Below, piece by piece: positions 48,140 through 54,958 of a DNA stretch of 64,000 bases. The position numbers and the translations under genes are program-made. Under the pieces are notes generated by a model. The model was not told where the DNA came from, made no database searches, and was given only the letters and a program-made list of their open reading frames with translations. Source of the stretch: a virus; the IMG/VR virus record IMGVR_UViG_3300005590_000035, positions 1 to 64,000 of that record, one strand, 5' to 3'. Numbering within the stretch: the stretch's first letter is position 1; each line of letters starts with the position of its first letter.

Positions 48140-49315
48140 ATGGCATCTATGATGTTATTTACAGGAAAAGGAGGTGTAGGGAAGTCCACCGTATCGGCGG
48201 CCACAGCCCTACATCATGCCAGCAAGGGATTAAAGACTATTTTAGTTTCATCGGACCCCGCACACAGCACAGACGACACCCTCGGAGTTTCCGTAGGAAA
48301 TGGGGTCCTTACTCAAATTAATGAGAATCTATGGGCTAAGAATATCAATGCCGAGGCGAACGCAAATGTATTTGCCGATGAGATGAAGAACGGCATGGAA
48401 GCCATGTTCGCTAAACAGATTCCCGGATTTGATTCGGAAATCTTTACAGACATGACTTCATTTCCTGGAATGGATGAGTTTTTTGCCCTTGATGAGATAC
48501 TAAAGTTAGTTCAATCATGCGACTACGATATAATCGTTTTTGATACCGCCCCTACGGGACATACTTTGAAGGCTCTTAATGCACCCGCAGCCATTAGAAC
48601 ATTTTTGTTAAGGATTCTTCGTATGAAGGCCAAAATAGATAATATCAAGGGATTTTTACTCAAAAAAGGGGACACTCCTAAACTAATTGAACACTTGGAA
48701 CAGATTTGTGCCAAGGTGGAGCGACTGACGCTAATTCTGCGTAACCCAAAGTTTGTGAATATAAATCTTGTTTCCATTGCGAGTGAGGCTGGATTCCAAG
48801 AATGTTTCCGCACCATTCAATTCTTGAAAAAGATGCAAATACCAATCGGTAACATAATTGTGAACAACATTATGCCAAACTTTGGTCCGGATGAGTGGGC
48901 TTTAGCGGAAGAACACCCAAGTGTGGGACTGATAAAGAGAGAATACGATATTCAGCAACCCTATTTACAACGATACCGAGAACTTTGTTCCGAAGAAAAC
49001 CTCAAACTTGTAGGTTTGAGCCGTCTTCCGTTTGAGCCAAGGGCTGAAAAGTTAGGAGAGGTTGCTAAAATGTTATGGAGGCCCGGGAGCCTTGACTGGG
49101 AACCAACTTTGCCCCTTGTGGAACATGATGAAAATTACCGAGTCCAACTCCCCTTTGTTGCTAACGCTAAATGGAGCCTCAAAAATGGAATTGCTAAATA
49201 TCGCTATGAAACTTTTAACTTCGGTCAAGGAGATGGCTGGTATGAAGTCCCTCTTGAAGATGTCAAGAAAAAGCGTAAGTTAAATGAAGATACCATGACT
49301 TTGATTACCGAGTGA
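48140..49315 (+). CDS. ArsA/Get3-family ATPase
   Basis: A 391-residue single-domain ATPase. The deviant Walker A is 'FTGKGGVGKSTVSAATALHH' near residue 7, switch I 'LVSSDPAHSTDDTLG', and switch II 'DIIVFDTAPTGHTLKAL', all canonical for the family. One ATPase domain and no arsenite-binding cysteine triad point to Get3 rather than ArsA, i.e. delivery of tail-anchored membrane proteins. The central helical region would form the hydrophobic groove. Several C-terminally anchored proteins lie just downstream (49809, 50780, 51584) and elsewhere (24375, 35311), which are plausible clients. Confidence 0.88.
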   Translation: MASMMLFTGKGGVGKSTVSAATALHHASKGLKTILVSSDPAHSTDDTLGVSVGNGVLTQINENLWAKNINAEANANVFADEMKNGMEAMFAKQIPGFDSEIFTDMTSFPGMDEFFALDEILKLVQSCDYDIIVFDTAPTGHTLKALNAPAAIRTFLLRILRMKAKIDNIKGFLLKKGDTPKLIEHLEQICAKVERLTLILRNPKFVNINLVSIASEAGFQECFRTIQFLKKMQIPIGNIIVNNIMPNFGPDEWALAEEHPSVGLIKREYDIQQPYLQRYRELCSEENLKLVGLSRLPFEPRAEKLGEVAKMLWRPGSLDWEPTLPLVEHDENYRVQLPFVANAKWSLKNGIAKYRYETFNFGQGDGWYEVPLEDVKKKRKLNEDTMTLITE

Positions 49316-49324
49316 GGGGAGAAG
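49315..49324 (+). promoter_or_regulatory. Shine-Dalgarno-like AGGGGAGAAG
   Basis: It immediately precedes TTG 49326 and decides that start. The same ten bases precede the MoxR gene and, at longer distance, the gene at 36656. Confidence 0.62.
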
Positions 49325-49325
49325 T

Positions 49326-49787
49326 TTGGGACTTGAAGCCAACAGTAAAGATTTGGTTTGGTTAGAATCCACCCGACATTTTGCTACTGGTTTTTCTAAA
49401 TGCCCTCGTAAGACATTTGCAGCCATTCTTGTGGATAGCGATAATCAAATCCTATCTTTAGGTTATAATGGAAATATCCGAGGACAATGTGGTGACTTAT
49501 GTGGTGGGGATAGTTGTTTGAGAGATACACAGAATATCCCAAGTGGAACTGAAACTGATATAGGTTGCGTTCATGCGGAAGAAAATGCTATCCTTAATTG
49601 TGCTCGTCAAGGAGTTTCATGCAAAGGAAGCACACTATATGTCAATGGTGAGCCGTGTGCTAAATGCGCCCACCGAATCGCCCAAGTGGGCGTGAAGCGG
49701 GTGATATGCTATGGTGGTGAATATCCTCAAAATGGGTTGGATGTCCTAAAGGCCCACGGAGTTGAAACCAAGGTCATTATTAAGTAG
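49326..49787 (+). CDS. dCMP deaminase-family protein
   Basis: A 153-residue zinc deaminase. 'DIGCVHAEENAILNCARQGV' has the catalytic H-A-E and 'NGEPCAKCAHRIAQVGVKRV' the P-C-x-x-C. An extra Cys-rich insert ('CGDLCGGDSC') resembles the second zinc site of phage and human dCMP deaminases. It converts dCMP to dUMP for dTTP supply. The start is TTG 49326, preceded by AGGGGAGAAG. Confidence 0.9.
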   Translation: MGLEANSKDLVWLESTRHFATGFSKCPRKTFAAILVDSDNQILSLGYNGNIRGQCGDLCGGDSCLRDTQNIPSGTETDIGCVHAEENAILNCARQGVSCKGSTLYVNGEPCAKCAHRIAQVGVKRVICYGGEYPQNGLDVLKAHGVETKVIIK

Positions 49788-49789
49788 TC
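49780..49789 (+). promoter_or_regulatory. TATA-like box TTAAGTAGTC
   Basis: It lies 29 nt before ATG 49809. Confidence 0.7.
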
Positions 49790-49808
49790 GTAGGGTCAAT
49801 CACTTTAT

Positions 49809-50780
49809 ATGGCTTTCGGACATGGTAGTTGGGACACCTTCGGTGCATCCACCATAGTTAAACATTCCGATGCTTCCATGCTAACAGGGTATGAAAAGAT
49901 TACTACACTTGATGGAGTCGCTATGAACTTCAAATCTATTCAAGAATCTTTTTGCCCTAATACGGGTGCACATGAAACTTGTATTAAGGGGCCTTTCACT
50001 CAATTAACGATTAGAGGTGACCCCGGACAATATGCGGCTTCTAATGGAGGTCGTTGGTTTTGGAGCGGCACAAATACATTATTCCTAAATGATTATGATG
50101 GGTCCGGTAAGCAAAACTCCGGTGCTCTTGAAATAGATGTTAGAGATGACTATGTAGTGAAGATGAAAATAGCACTCAAAAGAGCGGCGCACGGTTCGGA
50201 GTTCAAGAATAGCACCTTCAACGAAATAGTTGTTGGCTATGACGGTATTTTGAGCAAAGACGCACTAAATACAACATTCCTAATGACTGGTGGAGATAAA
50301 CTTTCAATTGATATTGACGATGATTGGTCCGGAACCACACGATTCTATTTGAAGGTGAATGGAGTAAAGATAGCAGAAGCCCCTTCCGGAGTTCTCATAA
50401 ATGACGAAGTTCAAGTTACCCTACTTGATGTTTGGAAAAAGATTGAGGCAACAGATGACGATTCCGGAAACGACTCGGACGACTCCGATGACTCGGATGA
50501 TGACTCGGATGATGGAACCGATGACACAGGTAGCGGAAACGGTGACGATGACGGAACCGATGACGGAACCGATGACGGAACCGATGATGGAACGGATGAC
50601 GGGACTGATGACGGGACTGATGATGGAACCGGAACAAACGGAACGAACGGAACAAACGGAACCATAACAACTCAAACTACTGGAATGCAAGTTGAACCCG
50701 AACCCGCATCTAAAACACCACTTATTATCGTGGGTGTATTGGGTTTGGGTGCTATTTTAATGATGGGTGGGAAAGAGTAA
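49809..50780 (+). CDS. FG-tagged surface protein with Asp-rich stalk and C-terminal anchor
   Basis: A 323-residue protein. The tag 'MAFGHGSWDTFG' is followed by a globular beta domain (about 20-210), an acidic stalk rich in Asp-Ser then about eight D-D-G-T units and a G-T-N triplet series (215-285), and a C-terminal transmembrane helix ('TPLIIVGVLGLGAILMMGG') ending in 'KE'. This is the layout of a stalked virion surface spike. It ends in a TAATG junction with the next gene. Confidence 0.72.
   Translation: MAFGHGSWDTFGASTIVKHSDASMLTGYEKITTLDGVAMNFKSIQESFCPNTGAHETCIKGPFTQLTIRGDPGQYAASNGGRWFWSGTNTLFLNDYDGSGKQNSGALEIDVRDDYVVKMKIALKRAAHGSEFKNSTFNEIVVGYDGILSKDALNTTFLMTGGDKLSIDIDDDWSGTTRFYLKVNGVKIAEAPSGVLINDEVQVTLLDVWKKIEATDDDSGNDSDDSDDSDDDSDDGTDDTGSGNGDDDGTDDGTDDGTDDGTDDGTDDGTDDGTGTNGTNGTNGTITTQTTGMQVEPEPASKTPLIIVGVLGLGAILMMGGKE
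50544..50657 (+). repeat. Tandem repeats coding Asp-Asp-Gly-Thr and Gly-Thr-Asn
   Basis: Twelve-base units encoding D-D-G-T are repeated about eight times with synonymous changes, then nine-base units encode G-T-N. They form the stalk of the 49809 protein and generate spurious frames on the minus strand. Confidence 0.8.
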
Positions 50781-51376
50781 TGAAACTCTTTGGTGCTCAA
50801 GGTAACTCTTCCAACTTTAGTGGCGAACACCCAATTTTATTTGAACACTCTATTGAAGATGAAAACTTTACCGAAGGTTGGACTAAAACTTTCCGAGAAA
50901 CAGGTGCTTACGACTTTAATAATAGAGATTTTGACTTCCCTAATGATGAAGCATCAGCACTCTATGTTCCCGAAGGATTCAAAGTAACACTTCACGAACA
51001 CACTACTTATGACCCAAGTTTTGAGGATGGGGCTACTAAAGAATATGTGGGTCCAATAAATGTTAAATCCTTAGCAGATGATGGTATCAATGACTGGACC
51101 TCCCACATAAAAGTGGAAAAAGTGGAAATTGTTAGAGATTGCACCGGAGAGAATCGGGCTACTGCCGACAGTCCCGGAGATTGTGGAGATTGTATAGAGG
51201 GATTCGCAGAAGATGATGCCGGAGATTGCCAACCTCTTTTGGATGTCGCCCCGATGAGTTCCCAAACTACTCAAGTATCTCAACCTCCTAAGATGAATCC
51301 AATTCTTATGATTCTCGGTATTGCAGCATTCGGTATGGTAGCATATACCAGCATGACACCAAGTAGTTCTAAATAG
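50780..51376 (+). CDS. C-terminally anchored surface protein, 198 aa
   Basis: Its ATG overlaps the preceding stop (TAATG). The N terminus 'MKLFGAQGNSSNF' weakly recalls the FG tag. A beta-rich domain is followed by a small Cys-rich module ('DCTGENRATADSPGDCGDCI' to 'GDC', EGF-like in spacing), a Ser/Thr/Gln linker and a C-terminal helix ('NPILMILGIAAFGMVAYTSM'). It is probably displayed with the 49809 protein. Confidence 0.68.
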   Translation: MKLFGAQGNSSNFSGEHPILFEHSIEDENFTEGWTKTFRETGAYDFNNRDFDFPNDEASALYVPEGFKVTLHEHTTYDPSFEDGATKEYVGPINVKSLADDGINDWTSHIKVEKVEIVRDCTGENRATADSPGDCGDCIEGFAEDDAGDCQPLLDVAPMSSQTTQVSQPPKMNPILMILGIAAFGMVAYTSMTPSSSK

Positions 51377-51397
51377 TAAGTTACCCGTGGTAGGGCT

Positions 51398-51562
51398 ATG
51401 GACCCCATTATATTGTGGTTATTGATATTAACTATCATTGGAGCCATCGGAGGTCTTGGAGCCATTTACTTTGTTTGGTGGAGTTTGTGGCGAAATAAGG
51501 GCTTAACTATGCTCTTAGTTGAACACTATCGTAATCAAGAAGAACGAGAACCTATTAAGTAG
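51398..51562 (+). CDS. 54-aa membrane protein
   Basis: One long N-terminal transmembrane region ('IILWLLILTIIGAIGGLGAI') followed by a charged C terminus. It lies between two anchored surface-protein genes and could be an assembly partner. Not recognised. Confidence 0.58.
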   Translation: MDPIILWLLILTIIGAIGGLGAIYFVWWSLWRNKGLTMLLVEHYRNQEEREPIK

Positions 51563-51564
51563 TC
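51555..51564 (+). promoter_or_regulatory. TATA-like box TTAAGTAGTC
   Basis: It overlaps the previous stop and lies 29 nt before ATG 51584. Confidence 0.7.
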
Positions 51565-51583
51565 GTAAGGGGAATGATTCTCC

Positions 51584-52465
51584 ATGACCTTCGGACACGG
51601 AGTATTTGACTCATTTGGTGCTGATACCTTGAACTTCGGGGCGGAGTCCTCGTATGGCCCAGCCACAATTACAACTTTATACAATACCACAGGCTACAAA
51701 GCCAATACAAAAAGATATTTGGTGAGTGGAAAGTTCCACCAAGCCAAAACACTTGGAAATCAAGACTTCCCTGCGGGACATGAGTTTAGTTATGCAAGAG
51801 ATAGCCTCGCTTCTGCCAAATCCGCCACAAGTGGCACTACCAGCGGAATGTATAAGGTCGCCGAAGTTTGGGAGAGTGATTTGAACACCGCATGGCCAGC
51901 AAGTGGTCGTGACACCAATACTACACCAACATTGCAGGTCTTTTCTATTGAGAATGGTAGTAAAGTATCATCAGCGATTCCAGCCGAAGTAGGTTCATGG
52001 GGTGCTTGGAGTGAATGGAGCGAAAGCAGTTCATGTAAAGAAAGTCGTTCAAGAAGCCGACCAATAACCCGTAAAGCCTTTGGTAGTGGAATTGGAGCCG
52101 AAGAAGGCAACCTTAATGAAGTTGAGGAGCGAGATATTGCCGGAGTTGATGAAGTCCTTTCGGATTGGAGCGATTGGGGAGTTTGCACCGATGGGAAGCA
52201 GACACGCACTCGCAGTATAGATGTAGCATCCTCGTGCGGCGGTTCATCCACAGACCCAGCCACCCACACAGAAACTCAAGATTGCACCGTTGAAACTGAT
52301 AACACTACTAACACAAACATTACTGCACAAAGCACCACAGTAACACCCGTTGTTGCTACTTCCGGTGGAATGAGTGGAGCCATGCAAGGTATTCTTGCAG
52401 TTGGAGTTCTCGGTGGCGGTTTCTTATACATGAAAAACAAGAAAGCCAAGAAGTCTAAGGCTTAA
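51584..52465 (+). CDS. FG-tagged TSP1-repeat surface protein with C-terminal anchor
   Basis: A 293-residue protein. The tag 'MTFGHGVFDSFG' leads to a possible cut site 'NFGAE' (residue 21). A globular domain follows, then two thrombospondin type 1-like modules: 'SWGAWSEWSESSSCKESRSR' (near 145) and 'LSDWSDWGVCTDGKQTRTRS' with 'SCGG' and 'TQDC' (near 195-240). A Thr-rich linker and a C-terminal helix ('GAMQGILAVGVLGGGFLYM') with a basic end ('KNKKAKKSKA') complete it. TSP1 modules usually bind glycans or proteins, so receptor binding is a reasonable guess. Confidence 0.75.
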   Translation: MTFGHGVFDSFGADTLNFGAESSYGPATITTLYNTTGYKANTKRYLVSGKFHQAKTLGNQDFPAGHEFSYARDSLASAKSATSGTTSGMYKVAEVWESDLNTAWPASGRDTNTTPTLQVFSIENGSKVSSAIPAEVGSWGAWSEWSESSSCKESRSRSRPITRKAFGSGIGAEEGNLNEVEERDIAGVDEVLSDWSDWGVCTDGKQTRTRSIDVASSCGGSSTDPATHTETQDCTVETDNTTNTNITAQSTTVTPVVATSGGMSGAMQGILAVGVLGGGFLYMKNKKAKKSKA

Positions 52466-52471
52466 GTAGTT
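52462..52471 (+). promoter_or_regulatory. TATA-like box TTAAGTAGTT
   Basis: It overlaps the previous stop and lies 30 nt before ATG 52492. Confidence 0.68.
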
Positions 52472-52491
52472 AGACGCATCTATGCGTCTGT

Positions 52492-52875
52492 ATGAGTGGT
52501 CTAACTTTTGATTGGGACGATACGGATTTAGAGAATCCAGTTGTAGTCAAAGCCCTTAACTATCTTGAAGATGAGTTCGGCTGGGGAAAAGTTTGGGTGA
52601 GAGTTTCTTCATCAGGAACGGGCCTTCATGTTATCATTGCTGAACCTAAACTTCATTTTGATTTAACGCAAACTCTCTTTCCCGAAGAAATGGATACTCA
52701 AACTCAATTCCATTGGCGCAAAGTTTTCTCCGAAGAACCTTGGAGCCTTGAATGTCGTGGAAGATTCATTAGTGATGCAGCCCGCTCTCAAACTGGTTTC
52801 ACTACTTCAAGAATCTTTGGAGTCAAAAATGGTAAGTCTGCGGGACCTTGGCAACTTTGGAGGACGCAATCATGA
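52492..52875 (+). CDS. Possible primase-related (AEP/PrimPol-like) small protein
   Basis: A 127-residue protein. 'VRVSSSGTGLHVIIA' resembles the S-x-x-G-x-G-x-H nucleotide-binding motif of archaeo-eukaryotic primases, with 'FDWDDTD' upstream and 'LECRGRFISDAARSQTG' after. It is too short for a full primase and could be a divergent or partial relative. It is coupled by ATGA to the next gene. Confidence 0.45.
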   Translation: MSGLTFDWDDTDLENPVVVKALNYLEDEFGWGKVWVRVSSSGTGLHVIIAEPKLHFDLTQTLFPEEMDTQTQFHWRKVFSEEPWSLECRGRFISDAARSQTGFTTSRIFGVKNGKSAGPWQLWRTQS

Positions 52876-53036
52876 AATTAACAAAAGGCGAACGGGCAAT
52901 CTTTCTTCAAGTTTTGAATGTCAAAATACAGCAAGGTAGTGTTTTCATGTTGGGTGATGGCACTACGACTGATGATGTGGAGCGTATTCTTGAAACCATT
53001 GAAGATGGTAGGCCACTTATGGAAATTAGCCGATGA
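52872..53036 (+). CDS. 54-aa hypothetical protein
   Basis: Starts in the ATGA overlap with the primase-like gene. Helical, 'MKLTKGERAIFLQVLNVKIQ' and 'DDVERILETIEDG'. Not recognised. Confidence 0.58.
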   Translation: MKLTKGERAIFLQVLNVKIQQGSVFMLGDGTTTDDVERILETIEDGRPLMEISR

Positions 53037-53040
53037 ACTT

Positions 53041-53050
53041 TTAAGTAGGT
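53041..53050 (+). promoter_or_regulatory. TATA-like box TTAAGTAGGT
   Basis: It lies 32 nt before GTG 53073 and 41 nt before ATG 53082. Confidence 0.65.
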
Positions 53051-53072
53051 AAAGGACCTGTGGTATAGATAA

Positions 53073-53489
53073 GTGATTAAGATGCCGCAGAATACAGAAA
53101 CAATGAGATTTTGGCCGAGAGTGGGATTGTATGTGGACCGAGATATGGCGGAAGAGTTTATTGAGCGTATGGTAGGTCATGGTTCAGTCTTGGATGACGA
53201 CCTTGATGAGTTCGTTCAACCCAGCATTCCCGATGCTATGTTTTTACAGAATGAAGTTGATGGTTTGTTTTCAAACCCGTTTGAAGATATGCCACTTGAT
53301 GAGGCCAACCAAGCGATTCTTAATTTGATGACTTTTGAGGGTAACCGCAAAGATTACATCAAATCTAAGAAAGCAGAAGGTATGACCCTTGAAGAAGCAA
53401 AAGAAGATTACAAGTTCAACCTTGACCTCAAAGTTAAGGCAGCCCTACCCGAAAACTTTACCGAAAAATTAACCAGCGAAGAGGAATAA
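53073..53489 (+). CDS. Hypothetical protein, 138 aa
   Basis: GTG 53073 fits the box spacing; ATG 53082 is the alternative. Acidic and helical, with no recognised motif. The following winged-helix gene starts 17 nt downstream. Confidence 0.62.
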   Translation: MIKMPQNTETMRFWPRVGLYVDRDMAEEFIERMVGHGSVLDDDLDEFVQPSIPDAMFLQNEVDGLFSNPFEDMPLDEANQAILNLMTFEGNRKDYIKSKKAEGMTLEEAKEDYKFNLDLKVKAALPENFTEKLTSEEE

Positions 53490-53506
53490 GCGGTTGGGTA
53501 ATTCAC

Positions 53507-53926
53507 ATGAGTGAAAGACAACGACCTTTACCTTTGACCGAAACATTGGTCTTTGACATAGTGGACTATTTGTTAGACCACAATGGATATGGCTATTCCA
53601 CCGAGATTTCTTCCTATATGGTTGAGCGGAAACCTCGCCGATATACTTCTCGTGAAGTAGTTGGCATCCTTCGTAACCGCCCCATGTTTCGCCACGCCCA
53701 ATCAAAAGATAGGAGAGGTGGTATTCGTTGGAGATTGGATTTACTACAATTAGAAAGATACTTTGCTCAAAAAGGCTATCAAGAAAGAGCCAACGACCAA
53801 GGAATATATGATTCCATGAGAGAATTGAAACTATCTCAAATTACTAAAACCATTCAAGCGTTGGAAACTATGGATACCTCCAACATCAATGAAGTTTATG
53901 AAAACATTGCCACTCTTTGGTCGTGA
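53507..53926 (+). CDS. Winged-helix protein, 139 aa
   Basis: 'LVFDIVDYLLDHNGYGYSTE' and 'RYTSREVVGILRNRPMFRHA' with 'GGIRWRL' form a winged-helix-like DNA-binding domain; the C-terminal part is helical. It is probably a regulator. It lies in the same transcript as the previous gene. Confidence 0.6.
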   Translation: MSERQRPLPLTETLVFDIVDYLLDHNGYGYSTEISSYMVERKPRRYTSREVVGILRNRPMFRHAQSKDRRGGIRWRLDLLQLERYFAQKGYQERANDQGIYDSMRELKLSQITKTIQALETMDTSNINEVYENIATLWS

Positions 53927-53930
53927 TACA

Positions 53931-54053
53931 ATGGATGCCGAAGGGTGGATGGAAAAACATCAACATCGGATGGCCTTCCTAAGAACCTTAACTTCTGCCC
54001 TCGGGATGATTGTTAGCATTATTATCGCCTTCAAAGTATTCGGTTATCTTTGA
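53931..54053 (+). CDS. 40-aa membrane microprotein
   Basis: His-rich amphipathic start ('WMEKHQHRMAFLRTL') and one C-terminal helix ('ALGMIVSIIIAFKVFGYL'). It starts 4 nt after the previous stop. Function unknown. Confidence 0.5.
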   Translation: MDAEGWMEKHQHRMAFLRTLTSALGMIVSIIIAFKVFGYL

Positions 54054-54067
54054 AATCTTTGGAAAAG

Positions 54068-54077
54068 TTTATTAAGG
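54068..54077 (+). promoter_or_regulatory. TATA-like box TTTATTAAGG
   Basis: It lies 30 nt before ATG 54098. Confidence 0.6.
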
Positions 54078-54097
54078 TCCCCCACTCACCACAATAT

Positions 54098-54205
54098 ATG
54101 GACCGATGTGAATGCACCACAGGATTCTTGAGGCACGAAATAATCAACAATAATTGTGTTGATTGCGATTTACCTATCTTTCAAAGTGTCGTGGTGGTGG
54201 AATAG
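54098..54205 (+). CDS. 35-aa cysteine-containing microprotein
   Basis: 'RCECTTG' and 'NCVDCD' provide four cysteines for one zinc ion. It is supported by the box upstream and by the next gene starting one base after its stop. Confidence 0.52.
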   Translation: MDRCECTTGFLRHEIINNNCVDCDLPIFQSVVVVE

Positions 54206-54206
54206 T

Positions 54207-54356
54207 ATGTCTGCAAAGATTTGCGAAGCAAACGGCCACCACGATTGGGATGTGAATTACTACGATGACTACCACATGATTTCTTTTTCATCCACTTGTA
54301 GGATGTGCGGTGCAGAAGCCTCATCAAGAGAAATTGGAGTTGAGTTGTGTGAGTAA
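54207..54356 (+). CDS. 49-aa Cys/His zinc protein
   Basis: 'ICEANGHHDW' and 'TCRMCGAEAS' contain Cys and His ligands. The start is ATG 54207; the upstream in-frame ATG 54156 lies inside the preceding gene. Overlaps the next start by 8 nt. Confidence 0.56.
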   Translation: MSAKICEANGHHDWDVNYYDDYHMISFSSTCRMCGAEASSREIGVELCE

Positions 54357-54825
54357 TTATTACTTGGGCGACCCTTGCTATGTAATCCCCGATGCTGAAT
54401 GGGATGACTTTTGTGGCTACATAGACACAGACGGCGACTTTGAATACAAAGGTGAAACTTGCCGTATAGTTAGCACAGGTGGAGATGGAGATTTTGGCGG
54501 GTTGTCTGTTGATGCAGGGATTCTCGGTGTGATTCCGATTTCTCTATGCGACCCACAGAAACTCATTAGTGCAGCCGGTCATAGCCGGTTAGTTAGTAAG
54601 TTTGTGGAATTGGAGGCATCCGATGATTTCATTTGGATTGATGGCGTAGCCATTAATGGAGTGGAATGTGAATGTGAAAATTGCCAATACTCTCACACCA
54701 ATGCTCACCATGATTGGAATATGACCTCATGTGCGTCTTGTGGTAGTGTGTTAGCCGATGAATGCGTTGAATACATTGATGGCAAAGAGTATTGTGGTGA
54801 GTGGTGTGCCGAAGACGACAACTGA
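54349..54825 (+). CDS. 'YLGDPCYV' family protein with C-terminal zinc site
   Basis: A 158-residue protein starting at GTG 54349. 'NYYLGDPCYVIPDAEWDDFC' and 'DAGILGVIPISL' are the hallmarks of a family common in phages and bacteria with no known function. A C-terminal region adds 'CECENCQYSH', 'SCASCG' and 'YCGEWC', two likely zinc sites not typical of the family, so this looks like a domain fusion. Confidence 0.7.
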   Translation: MSNYYLGDPCYVIPDAEWDDFCGYIDTDGDFEYKGETCRIVSTGGDGDFGGLSVDAGILGVIPISLCDPQKLISAAGHSRLVSKFVELEASDDFIWIDGVAINGVECECENCQYSHTNAHHDWNMTSCASCGSVLADECVEYIDGKEYCGEWCAEDDN

Positions 54826-54925
54826 ATATGTCCCAGTAGGTGGCCCTTGTCGCCGTCAATGTGATGTGGATAAAAAGACGCTCGTTTGTAATTCTTGTGG
54901 ATTATCATATAAGAAGATAGAGTGA
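54806..54925 (+). CDS. 39-aa zinc-ribbon microprotein
   Basis: GTG 54806 overlaps the previous gene by 20 nt. 'PCRRQC' and 'VCNSCGLSYKKI' form a C-x3-C...C-x2-C ribbon, better than expected for a chance frame. No ATG start is available. Confidence 0.42.
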   Translation: MPKTTTEYVPVGGPCRRQCDVDKKTLVCNSCGLSYKKIE

Positions 54926-54958
54926 ACCTTTATCAAGGTAGCAGACCATTAGACCCCT

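Noticed and set aside
48094-48321. A plus-strand frame overlapping the Get3-like gene
   Set aside because: It is an out-of-frame shadow of the ATPase; the P-loop frame is certain.
50411-50690. Three minus-strand frames opposite the Asp-Asp-Gly-Thr stalk
   Set aside because: They are simple-repeat translations (Val-Pro-Ser, His-Arg and Ile-Gly series) caused by the repeat, without starts or promoters.
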